Assembly (NCBI GenBank): GCA_003650445.1
Contig: QMQE01000054.1
Span: 1 to 13,421 of the forward strand
DNA: 13,421 nt
Direction: 5' to 3'
Source: Acidobacteriota bacterium
GTDB taxonomy: Bacteria; Acidobacteriota; Holophagae; Thermotomaculales; Thermotomaculaceae
This document shows positions 1 to 7,200 of this stretch, piece by piece. Position 1 is the stretch's first letter. Each line of letters starts with the position of its first letter. The notes under the pieces are model-generated. The model saw only the letters and a list, made by a program, of their open reading frames with translations. It was not told where the DNA came from and did no database searches. A program made the translations under genes and the position numbers.

Positions 1-240
1 AGAAGGCAAGATTGAGGCCAGACAAGGTTGAGCTAAGACTGGGAATGGCCAACTCTTTGATTTTTCTTACCTCTACTCCCGCGGCGCGTTGCGCCGAATG
101 TTGAGTGATGAATTTTGAATGTTAAATAACAAGAGACAATTGTTCTTGATGCAGCTCGTTACTCATCACCTATCACTGCCCGCAGGGTACACCCTTAATA
201 TGGATATTTCCTCTTATTTCCCCATTTTTTCAGAAAAGGC
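1..240. other. Non-coding leader region upstream of the mer operon
   Basis: I see no credible gene here. The stretch holds a GC-rich hairpin at 82-96, described separately. It also holds an interrupted palindrome at 130-148 (CAAGA, one extra G, ACAATTGT, TCTTG). An inverted pair, GTGATGA at 105-111 and TCATCAC at 163-169, lies almost symmetrically around that palindrome, and a small CTGC-CC-GCAG hairpin lies at 176-185. Together they look like a small non-coding inverted-repeat element, but function and mobility are unproven. Confidence 0.5.
82..96 (+). repeat. GC-rich hairpin repeat, copy 1
   Basis: Perfect 6-bp stem CGGCGC / GCGCCG with loop GTT. It is followed by an AATGTTGAGTGATGAA stretch that resembles the sequence after the other two copies (2750 and 4066). 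All three copies have the same orientation and all lie outside genes at module borders, as expected for a dispersed REP-like repeat family. There is no T-tract, so it is not an obvious intrinsic terminator. Confidence 0.6.
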
Positions 241-272
241 TTGACTCTGTAGTATGGTACGGGGTTTATCTT
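241..272 (+). promoter_or_regulatory. MerR-type mer promoter and operator
   Basis: A -35 box TTGACT (241-246) and a -10 box TATCTT (267-272) are 20 bp apart. The over-long spacer is the hallmark of promoters activated by MerR-family proteins, which twist the DNA to realign the boxes. Inside the spacer is the dyad ACTCTGTA (244-251), 6 bp, TACGGGGT (258-265), with 6 of 8 positions complementary; it closely resembles known MerR operators. It lies directly upstream of merR and points the same way, so merR is the first gene of its own operon rather than divergent from it. Confidence 0.88.
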
Positions 273-302
273 GGTAAGAGGAAGAACCACGGGAGGTGAC
301 GC

Positions 303-710
303 ATGAAAGCCCTGACAATCGGAAAGGTGGCAAAAGAGACTGGGGTCGGAGTTGAGACTATTCGCTTTTATGAGCGGGAAAAGCTGATTGAATCACCGCC
401 CCGGATAGAATCCGGCTATCGCCAGTTTCCCCCTGAAACCGTGAAACGGATCCGGTTCATCCGCCGGGCCAAGGTACTGGGATTTACATTGAAAGAAATC
501 CGGGGGCTGCTGGCCCTTGAAACGAAGCCGGGGCAGTCCTGTTCCAAGGTGCAGTCACAGGCTCAGAAAAAAATAGCCGATATTGATCAGAAAATTGCCT
601 CCCTGCAGCGGATGAAAGCCGCCCTTTCCAGACTGGTTCGTTCCTGCAAAAACAACGTAGACAGCGGACGGTGCCCCATTCTGGATTCGCTGGAAGGAGA
701 AACATCGTGA
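303..710 (+). CDS. merR: Hg(II)-responsive MerR transcriptional regulator
   Basis: Mercury-sensing repressor/activator of the mer operon, 135 aa, the usual MerR length. The N-terminal winged helix-turn-helix begins with the family pattern TIGKVAKETGVGVETIRFYE (residues 5-24), followed by the RxxSGYR wing near residues 34-40. A long dimerisation helix covers about residues 80-115. The three Hg(II)-binding cysteines are all present: C80, C115 and C124. Their spacing (35 and 9) equals that of C82, C117 and C126 in the Tn501 protein, which separates this from CueR, ZntR and other relatives. The ATG at 303 follows a strong GGGAGGTG ribosome site (291-298). The TGA stop overlaps the GTG start of the next gene, implying coupled translation. 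The palindromic promoter just upstream is its likely autoregulated target. Confidence 0.95.
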   Translation: MKALTIGKVAKETGVGVETIRFYEREKLIESPPRIESGYRQFPPETVKRIRFIRRAKVLGFTLKEIRGLLALETKPGQSCSKVQSQAQKKIADIDQKIASLQRMKAALSRLVRSCKNNVDSGRCPILDSLEGETS

Positions 711-1195
711 ATGAGAAGAAGTTAGTAGTAAAAGCAGGCATCGGCGCCGCACTGCTGGGTGTTTTATGCTGTGTGGGGCCGCTGGTTCCCATTCTGCTGG
801 GTATTGGTGGTACCGGTGCTCTGTTCGGGCTCCATCGGTACCAACCGCTTTTCATTGCCATCGGACTGGTCATTTTGTCCGCAGCGGCATGGATAGCGGT
901 ACGAAATCACAACCGCTGCTGCACAGTCCGTAACCGAAAACAGGACATCCGAATCGTGGGGACTGTATTTGCTGTGGGTATCGGATTCTACTTGCTGCTG
1001 CAATTTGCCGTTGTACCGGTACTTTCTTCCGTTGCCAGTAACACAATTCAACCACAAAAAGCCAGTGCAGCAGCGCCTGATACGCTGTCCACACTAAAAT
1101 TGGATATTGCAGGTATGAATTGTGCCGGCTGTGCAGTGGGGATTGAACAGGCACTTTTAACAGTGCCGGGAGTCCGGGAAGCCCATGTGGATTAG
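707..1195 (+). CDS. merT: Mercuric transport protein MerT fused to a truncated MerP-like domain
   Basis: Inner-membrane Hg(II) importer, 162 aa as read. The GTG start at 707 overlaps the merR stop and has a GGAAGGAG ribosome site just upstream. I prefer it to the in-frame GTG at 671, which lies inside merR. Residues 10-64 hold two membrane segments with the MerT vicinal cysteines C21-C22 before GPL. A cytoplasmic loop carries C71-C72, and a third membrane segment spans about 82-107. A linker then leads to an HMA (MerP-like) domain whose GMNCAGC motif supplies C139 and C142. The frame stops at TAG (1193-1195) in the middle of the HMA fold, although the sequence beyond still reads like the rest of the domain. 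MerT-MerP fusions of about 200 aa are known, so this copy appears shortened. The MerT part is intact and may still transport. Confidence 0.88.
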   Translation: MNEKKLVVKAGIGAALLGVLCCVGPLVPILLGIGGTGALFGLHRYQPLFIAIGLVILSAAAWIAVRNHNRCCTVRNRKQDIRIVGTVFAVGIGFYLLLQFAVVPVLSSVASNTIQPQKASAAAPDTLSTLKLDIAGMNCAGCAVGIEQALLTVPGVREAHVD

Positions 1196-1324
1196 AAGAA
1201 GGGAACGGGTGAGGTTCGGTTCGAAACGAAAAAATCCGGCCCGGTCGCCATTTTGAAGGCGCCCGTACAGGAACAATACACCCTGAAAACTGCATCCGTA
1301 CAGGATACGAAAGGAAAGCGATAA
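1193..1324 (+). pseudogene. Orphaned C-terminal half of the MerP-like domain after an in-frame TAG
   Basis: After the TAG at 1193-1195 the same frame is open for 42 codons, to TAA at 1322-1324. Translation starts KKGTGEVRFE and continues with an AILKA helix and a YTLK strand, which matches how HMA domains end (VDxxxGTGEVxF, then AIxxA and YxLK). Reading TAG as a sense codon gives a 205-aa MerTP, a normal size. The TAA overlaps the merA ATG as TAATG, so the ancestral frame clearly ran to merA. The AAGGAAAG ribosome site of merA lies in this tail. The stop may be a mutation, a sequencing error or, less likely, a readthrough site. Confidence 0.75.
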
Positions 1325-2748
1325 TGGATTGCTGCAACACCGGGATTCAAAAGAAACATCTCATTATTATCGGCGGCGGCTCTGCAGCCTTTTCCGCTAC
1401 AATCAAAGCCAATGAGCTGGGTGCGGCGGTCACCATGATCAACGCCGGCCTGCCCATCGGCGGCACCTGCGTCAACGTGGGCTGTATCCCGTCCAAGGCC
1501 CTGATCCGGGCGGCAGAACAGGTTCATCACAGCAACAACCATGAGTTCCGGGGGATCCAAACCTCGGGGCATGTGGCCGATTTCAAGGCTCTCATGGATC
1601 AGAAACAGGAACTGGTTCAGGAACTTCGGCAGGCCAAATACGTGGATGTGGTATCCGATATGGAGGACTTTACACTTATGGAAGGCCATGCCAGTTTCAA
1701 AGATGCCTCCACCGTTTCCGTAAACGGGCAGAACATCCACGGGGATGCTGTTCTTATTGCCACCGGCGCCACTACTTTTGTACCAATTATCCCCGGTTTA
1801 AGGGAATCCGGTTTCTTGACCAATGAAACCCTGTTTGAGCTGGACACGCTGCCGGACTCTCTAATCGTACTGGGCGGACGCTATGTGGCACTGGAAGTCG
1901 CACAGATGTTTGCCCGCTTCGGAACGCGGGTCACCGTGCTTCAGCGGTCCAGCCGAATCCTGCCCACCGAAACCCTGGATATCACCGATACGCTGACAGC
2001 ATTTCTTGAAAATGAAGGAATTGAAATCGTTACCGGTGTCTCCCTAATTTCTGTTTTACGGGACGGATATCGCGTCTCGATTCAAGCGGAAGAAAATGGG
2101 AAACAGCGTGAATTCACAGCCGGCCAACTGTTGCTGGCAACCGGGAGAAAACCCAATACAGATGGACTGGGACTCAGCTCAATCGGTGTGGAAACCGATG
2201 CCATTGGTGCGGTCCAGGTGGATGAATCCCTGTCCACCGGCGTTCCCGGTGTGTTCGCGGCGGGGGATGTGATTGGAAAACGGATGTTTGTGTACACGGC
2301 TGCAGCGGAAGGCGCACTGGCTGCAAAGAACGCCCTGACCGGTTCCGAAACACCATTGGATGCCAGCCTGTTGCCGTGGGTCATTTTCACGGACCCGCAA
2401 TTGGCGGGTGTCGGCATGGACGAGGAGGAAGCTGTTGCAGCGGGATTGACACCGGATGTTTCCATCCTGCCCATGAGCCATGTTCCCCGGGCCCTTGCCG
2501 CCCGGGACACCCGGGGCTTTGTCAAGCTGATTCGGGACCGGGACAGCGGCCGCATCATCGGCGGCCGGGTGCTGGCACCGGAGGGGGCGGAACTGATCAT
2601 GGAAATTTCCCTGGCAATCCGGCACCGGATGACCTCAACAGAACTGGCAAAGATGCTGCACCCCTACCTGACCCTGGCCGAAGCAGTAAAACTCGCCGCT
2701 ATCACCTTCGACAAAAATGTCAATCAATTAAGCTGCTGCGCAACATGA
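1324..2748 (+). CDS. merA: Mercury(II) reductase MerA, core form
   Basis: NADPH-dependent flavoprotein disulfide reductase that turns Hg(II) into volatile Hg(0) in the cytoplasm, 474 aa. The FAD-binding GGGSAAF lies at residues 17-23. The redox pair C49 and C54 sits in GGTCVNVGCIPSK. The NADPH-domain motif is LGGRYVALE (183-191). The C-terminal dimerisation domain has FTDPQLAGVG and HPYLTLAEAVKL and ends in LSCCAT. The terminal pair C471-C472, which hands Hg(II) to the active site, separates MerA from dihydrolipoamide dehydrogenase. The N-terminal HMA domain of longer MerA proteins (about 560 aa) is absent; instead the protein starts MDCC with an extra Cys pair. The ATG overlaps the ancestral stop of the fusion gene as TAATG. 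No merB, merC or merD follows. Confidence 0.96.
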   Translation: MDCCNTGIQKKHLIIIGGGSAAFSATIKANELGAAVTMINAGLPIGGTCVNVGCIPSKALIRAAEQVHHSNNHEFRGIQTSGHVADFKALMDQKQELVQELRQAKYVDVVSDMEDFTLMEGHASFKDASTVSVNGQNIHGDAVLIATGATTFVPIIPGLRESGFLTNETLFELDTLPDSLIVLGGRYVALEVAQMFARFGTRVTVLQRSSRILPTETLDITDTLTAFLENEGIEIVTGVSLISVLRDGYRVSIQAEENGKQREFTAGQLLLATGRKPNTDGLGLSSIGVETDAIGAVQVDESLSTGVPGVFAAGDVIGKRMFVYTAAAEGALAAKNALTGSETPLDASLLPWVIFTDPQLAGVGMDEEEAVAAGLTPDVSILPMSHVPRALAARDTRGFVKLIRDRDSGRIIGGRVLAPEGAELIMEISLAIRHRMTSTELAKMLHPYLTLAEAVKLAAITFDKNVNQLSCCAT

Positions 2749-2749
2749 G

Positions 2750-2764
2750 CGGCGCTTCGCGCCG
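2750..2764 (+). repeat. GC-rich hairpin repeat, copy 2
   Basis: Perfect stem CGGCGC / GCGCCG with loop TTC, starting two bases after the merA stop. It is followed by GGTGTTAGATGATAGG, which aligns with the sequence after copies 1 and 3. It may slow or protect the 3' end of the mer transcript, but no T-tract follows. Confidence 0.6.
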
Positions 2765-2846
2765 GGTGTTAGATGATAGGTGTTGGGTGCCAGATGACAT
2801 CAGGGAGGGGGCAAAGAGTAATGAAAGTGCAAGCAAAGAAAATCAA

Positions 2847-2865
2847 AGAATGAACCATTCATTCT
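2847..2865 (-). terminator. Hairpin, possible terminator of the nucleotidyltransferase module
   Basis: Perfect 8-bp inverted repeat AGAATGAA / TTCATTCT with a 3-nt loop. On the - strand it is followed by a T-rich run (TTGATTTTCTTT), and it lies about 95 bp downstream of the - strand stop at 2961. The stem is AT-rich, so termination would be weak. On the + strand there is no T-tract, so it is less likely to serve merA. Confidence 0.4.
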
Positions 2866-2960
2866 CTGCCTTCCCCGCTCATTACCCCGAACATCCGGTT
2901 AAATATCAGGCAGGGTCAAAAATGGTGGGCAAGAAAAACACCAGTGGTGATTGCTTTATG

Positions 2961-3638
2961 TCATCCTTTCAGGTTTTTGAGCAATACAGAATCAAGTCTT
3001 TCCAATACACCTGCCACTCGCTGAAACCAGCCTGTTGGCATTGTGTCACAGGTGTGGACTGCAAGGATCCATTCACTGGGCACTTTTTTACAGAATTGCA
3101 ATAACGACAAAGCACTTTCCTCATCCCTTTTCCGTTTTTCGGGTACCTTTCGGTAGGTTGATACAATAAGTTTGTGGATAGCGAATACGGAAGGTCGCGG
3201 CACCCGCAATTCAATGCCACGAAATCTGGTAACCATAATATTCTCCACCAGAAGAGACATGTACCGCAATGGTTGTGCTTTAACTCCAAGTTTCCTTACA
3301 AATTCAACTTTCTCTACGGCTTCTCCTCTCGCAGGCACCATGAATTCCAACTCCAGCTCAGGATGCACATATTTTTCCACTCCATCCGGATAAGCAATAG
3401 CCAGATCAAATCCAAGGTTCGACAGAACAGCGGGTAAGTCCGCAGTATTACTTCTTTTCACAGGAGTTGGAATAAGAAAATCAATATCAAGTGTCCTGAG
3501 AACGGGTATCAGATGTGAATTACCGAAATGTTCACGGTAAACTATGAAACACCATCCACCAATCAAGACCAGATCGTTGAGGATTTCATGTTGACTCAGT
3601 GAAGTCAGTGTCTGTTCAAACAGATTTTTTTGCTGCAT
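2961..3638 (-). CDS. Nucleotidyltransferase-fold protein, putative toxin of a two-gene module
   Basis: Predicted cytoplasmic nucleotidyltransferase, 225 aa. I chose the ATG at 3638 because an AGGA ribosome site precedes it; an upstream in-frame ATG at 3683 lies deeper inside the neighbouring gene. The fold signature is visible: LIGGWCF (25-31) as the GG-containing nucleotide loop, then LRTLDIDFL (47-55) with acidic metal ligands D51 and D53, and a later strand ELELEFMVP (94-102) that can give a third acid, E98. The C-terminal part has PRPSVFAIHKLI, a pattern I associate with the NTP_transf_8 / GSU2403-like group. Its first 23 nt overlap the upstream small gene, indicating translational coupling. 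Proteins of this fold act as toxins (AbiEii, MenT) or as housekeeping transferases. Toxin activity is inferred only from the small partner and the gene layout. Confidence 0.65.
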   Translation of the reverse strand: MQQKNLFEQTLTSLSQHEILNDLVLIGGWCFIVYREHFGNSHLIPVLRTLDIDFLIPTPVKRSNTADLPAVLSNLGFDLAIAYPDGVEKYVHPELELEFMVPARGEAVEKVEFVRKLGVKAQPLRYMSLLVENIMVTRFRGIELRVPRPSVFAIHKLIVSTYRKVPEKRKRDEESALSLLQFCKKVPSEWILAVHTCDTMPTGWFQRVAGVLERLDSVLLKNLKG

Positions 3639-3936
3639 GGAGCATCCTGTTAATCTGCTTAAGGTTTCGTGCCGCCTCACCACGCTTCATCTCCAGTTCT
3701 CGTCGCCGCTTAATTTTCTGTGCAATCATTTCCGGCTTTTCAGATCCCTTTTTACCAAGATAGTCAAATTTCACAGAATTGACCACTCGGTACGCAAGAT
3801 AGCCGTACTCGCCGCTTTCACGTTTTTTCCAGGAAATACTTCCTTTGGGTAATCTGGAAATCTGCTCATCATATCCATGAATGAGGGCCTCCAGTCTTCT
3901 TTTTTCTTCCATTAAGACATCTATCATCATTGACAT
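3616..3936 (-). CDS. Small charged protein, candidate partner or antitoxin of the nucleotidyltransferase
   Basis: A 106-aa protein that I do not recognise with certainty. The ATG at 3936 follows AGAGGTGG closely; ATG at 3930 in the same frame is also possible. It is rich in Lys, Arg and Glu. Residues about 5-28 form a likely amphipathic helix. A central beta-type segment at about 31-61 has the pattern LPKGSIS, then GEYGYLAYR and VKFDYLG. A second charged helix covers about 66-103 (KIKRRRELEMKRGEA region) and could form a coiled coil. No helix-turn-helix is obvious. It is first in a two-gene operon and overlaps the nucleotidyltransferase, the usual antitoxin position, and its promoter is framed by repeated boxes that suggest autoregulation. 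A role as antitoxin, DNA-binding protein or substrate adaptor is inference. Confidence 0.6.
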   Translation of the reverse strand: MSMMIDVLMEEKRRLEALIHGYDEQISRLPKGSISWKKRESGEYGYLAYRVVNSVKFDYLGKKGSEKPEMIAQKIKRRRELEMKRGEAARNLKQINRMLHAAKKSV

Positions 3937-3946
3937 CGGCCACCTC

Positions 3947-4042
3947 TTGCCTAACGCTAACACATTTATTATAGTTCGTTAGGCAAATTATTTCAACCCA
4001 TTTTTACCTAACATATTACCTGTTTCCGATATTTGTTAGGCA
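3947..4042. promoter_or_regulatory. Array of four alternating GTTAGG boxes over the module promoter
   Basis: The boxes are TTGCCTAACG (3947-3956), CGTTAGGCAA (3977-3986), TACCTAACA (4005-4013) and TGTTAGGCA (4034-4042). The first two are perfect inverted copies over 10 bp, and the last two are inverted copies with one mismatch. Box centres are about 30, 28 and 29 bp apart, close to three helical turns, so all boxes would face one side of the DNA. The first pair flanks the -10 box. This looks like a cooperative operator for an autoregulated module. Confidence 0.6.
3968..3996 (-). promoter_or_regulatory. Sigma70-type promoter of the nucleotidyltransferase module
   Basis: On the - strand, TTGAAA (3991-3996) and a perfect TATAAT (3968-3973) are separated by 17 bp, near-consensus for a housekeeping sigma factor. 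Transcription would start near 3961, about 25 nt before the small gene. The spacer contains one GTTAGG box and the start region another, so a bound protein should block polymerase. Confidence 0.75.
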
Positions 4043-4065
4043 TATATGATAACAGATAAGCGCGG

Positions 4066-4080
4066 CGGCGCGTTGCGCAG
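4066..4080 (+). repeat. GC-rich hairpin repeat, copy 3 (degenerate)
   Basis: Shares the 13 bases CGGCGCGTTGCGC with copy 1, but the outer stem has decayed (GCGCAG instead of GCGCCG). It is followed by AGTGTCAGATAGATGG, similar to the sequence after copy 2. The stretch from here to 4190 holds nothing else that I can recognise. Confidence 0.5.
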
Positions 4081-4191
4081 AGTGTCAGATAGATGGACAG
4101 TGTAAAATACAAGTTGAGGAAAAGAAAGACTCAGACAACGACTAACTCCCTGCCTTTTTTTACAAATCACTTCTTGTCCCCCCCGTTTCGC

Positions 4192-4217
4192 AAAAGGGGG
4201 CGAAATGCCCCCTTTTT
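4192..4217 (-). terminator. Strong intrinsic terminator of the efflux operon
   Basis: AAAAGGGGGC (4192-4201), loop GAAAT, then GCCCCCTTTT give a 10-bp stem with A/T runs on both sides. It lies 25 bp beyond the RND pump stop on the - strand and can also work on the + strand, insulating the efflux operon from the nucleotidyltransferase module. Confidence 0.85.
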
Positions 4218-4241
4218 ATTTCATACGCTTGTTTTTTGTTC

Positions 4242-7200
4242 CTATTCGGCTATCGTCGGTGCTTCCTCAGGCTTTTTTCGGCGGAATTTGGCCTGGATGC
4301 TTTCTTTGATCATGTAGAAGGTCGGGATGTAAACCAGCGTCAGGAAAGAACCAACGGTCAGGCCGCCGATGGCAACAATGGCCAGCGGAGACAGCTTTTC
4401 CAACCCGACAGACCATTCCAGTGCAATGGGAATCATACCCACAATGGTGGTTACGGCTGTCATGAGAATGGGCCTTGTCCGCACCTGAATCGCCATCTTC
4501 ACGGCTTCTCCGATGGGATGCCCCTGTTCCCGGTAAGTGCGGATAAAATCGATGAGAAGAATAGAGTTCTTCACCACTACCCCAGCCAACAGTATAAAGC
4601 CCATGAAGGCGGGCATACAACCGTGTTTCCCGGCAATCATCAATCCCCAGACCGCTCCAATGAATGCGAACGGAACAGCCAGCATGATTACGATGGGATC
4701 ACTGAATGATTTAAATGTTACAACAAATGTAAGATAAAGAAAGAGAATCGACAAAATCAGGGCCTTTCCCAGTCGTCCGAAGGATTCGTTCATCTGGGTC
4801 ATTTCCCCTTCTTCCGATACCTGTAATGTGGTCGATACCGCCGCTTTCTTTACGGCGATGTTCCGCTGATCGTTGAGAAAAGTCACCGGTGCGGTGGCGC
4901 GATAGCCATGGACGTTTGTGGTGTAGTTTAACTTATCCCGGGTAATTACGGTAGGTACATAGACTTTTTTAACCCTGGCCAGTTCGTTCAGTGGGATATA
5001 GAGGCCCTTCGGGGTCAGGATGTTCGTGGTCATCACCTTGTTAATCCGATCCCGCTGGTTCCCGATGTAGCGGAAACGAATGCGGACACCATCCTGGTTG
5101 AAAATTCTGAATACACTGACCGGAATCCCCTTCACCGCTGTTGCCAGCTGGTAACTGACATCCATGGGGGTTAATCCGAAACGGGCGCATTTCTGCCGGT
5201 CAAAGAACAGGTGATATTCTTCCCTGTCCTTTTTCCAGCTCCGGCTTACGGATTTGAATCCGGGCCGCTTGATCAGTTCATCGGCAATTCGCTGCCCAGC
5301 CCTGTCCAGCTCACCGTAGTCATTCCCGGCCACTTCCACGTCCACTGTGGATGCGATACTACTGAGTGGTGTGGCGCCGAAGTCATACACATCGGCATAT
5401 TTTACACCCGGCATATTGCGAATATCCTTCCGAAGGCGGTCTTCCAGCTCCCAGATGCTCTTGTGGCGTTGAAACCGATCCACCAGATTCACTGTAATAT
5501 CAATCTGCTGGGGTGTCCGGCCCTTTCCATAGGTAATGAGCCCAGGCTCAGAACCAATGTAGCTCAACTGGGAAATCAGTCCCTTTTCTTTGTAAATCCG
5601 TTTTTCAATCCGGTTCAGCAGGGCTTCGGTTTTTTCAATGGAATAATCGGATTCTGTCTCAATCCGCATTTTCATAATACCGGTATCCATCGGCGGCATA
5701 AGGTCCCGTCCCACCAGTTTCATCTGGCGCATGGAAATCGGTAAGAGTATCACAATGAGGATGATAAAGATCCACTTGTATTGATTCACAAACGAGAACG
5801 TTGCAATGAAGAAATCCCGCAGGCGATCCACAAACTGCACCTGAAATACCTTGGCAATCCGGTTGAGAATCTTGATGATCAGGTATTCGTCCTTATTGGT
5901 GTTTTTGATAATCCACGGCGCAATCAACGGGATAATGGTAATGGAAACCGCGTAGGAAGCTACCAGGGCAATGCTCAATGTCACTGTCAGCGGCCGGAGA
6001 ACTTTCTGCACAAAACCACCGAGCACCATGATGGGAATCAGCACAACAACGGTGGAAAAGGTCCCGGAGAACACCGCAAGCATAATTTCCTTGGTGGCAA
6101 CCCGGGAAACCTCTTTCAGGTCTCCGCCGTCCTCCGAATAGTGGCGTTCGATGTTTTCCACCACCACAATAGCATCATCCACAAGCATTCCCACCGCCAG
6201 AATTACAGCGGTCAGGGTCACCATGTTGAACTGAATTTTGGCCAGCCACATGACAGCAAAGGTTAAAAAGTAGGTAAATGGAATGGATATGCCGGTAATT
6301 GCAGCGGAGCGAAGGTCGGCAATCATCAGAAAAATAACCAGTACCGTGAAGATGATAGCTTCTTTCAATGATTCTTTCAGATTATCCACCGACAGCTTGA
6401 TGATTCTCTCCTGAGTATCCGCAATACTGATCTTCACCTGCGGAAAACGTTTTGCCAGTTCGGGAAGGTGCCGTTTGACCGCTTCAATGGTATCCACGGT
6501 GTTTCCGTCTTCATGCCGGACAATGTTGACGGCAATGGCAGGTTTCCCATCGAAATGGAAAGCTGAGAACTGGTCCGCGATGGTGTTTTTCACCGTCCCC
6601 ACGTCCCTCAGATGAATGACCCGTCCCTTGTAGCTGATCGGCAGGTTTTCTAACTGCTGCATATGCTCCAGTTCGCCTTTGGTCTTTAAAATGACCTGGG
6701 AACGGGAATTCAGCAGGAATCCCTCGGGAATATCCAGGTTATTGGCTTGAATGGCATGAATAATGGCGGAAAACGGAATGTGTTTGTTCGCCAATTTGAT
6801 GGGGTCAATCTGAACAGACAATTCCCGGATATGCCCCCCGAATACCTCGGCATCCGATACCTCCGGAATTGCCAGCAGTGCATCCTTGATGTCATTGTCC
6901 GTCATCTGACGGGTCATGGCCAGGTCATACTGGCCGCTTTTTGCAGGCTGCACCGCCAGTGTCATCACCGGCTTGCTGAAATCACCCACTTTGAACACCT
7001 GCGGCGGCAAAATGTCCCGGGGCAATCTGGATTGAACCTTCTGCAAGGCCGTCAACACATCTGTTACCGCTGCCTGAAGGTTTTTCCCATACTGGAATTC
7101 AACCGTCACGAACGTAATCTCATCCTTACTTGCAGACGATACTTTTCTGATATCAGACAGCGCATTGCACTGCCGTTCAATAGGCCTTGCCACATACTCC

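Noticed and set aside
671..706. Longer start for the MerT fusion at GTG 671
   Set aside because: It would extend 36 nt into merR without a ribosome site. GTG 707 has a good site and the usual stop-start overlap.
2376..3104. Long + strand open frame of 242 codons across the merA end
   Set aside because: It is a shadow of merA and of the - strand nucleotidyltransferase gene. It has low-complexity Gly/Pro/His composition and no ribosome site.
3949..4042. Integron attC sites: GCCTAAC and GTTAGGC fit the RYYYAAC and GTTRRRY core patterns
   Set aside because: Each pair spans only about 36 bp, shorter than known attC sites. I see no matching inner L boxes, the first pair encloses a good promoter, and no integrase or matching site lies at the other end of the module.
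5211..5744. Open frame of 177 codons antisense to the RND pump
   Set aside because: It lies wholly inside a well-supported gene. Its composition looks like antisense of a transporter, and there is no ribosome site or family motif.
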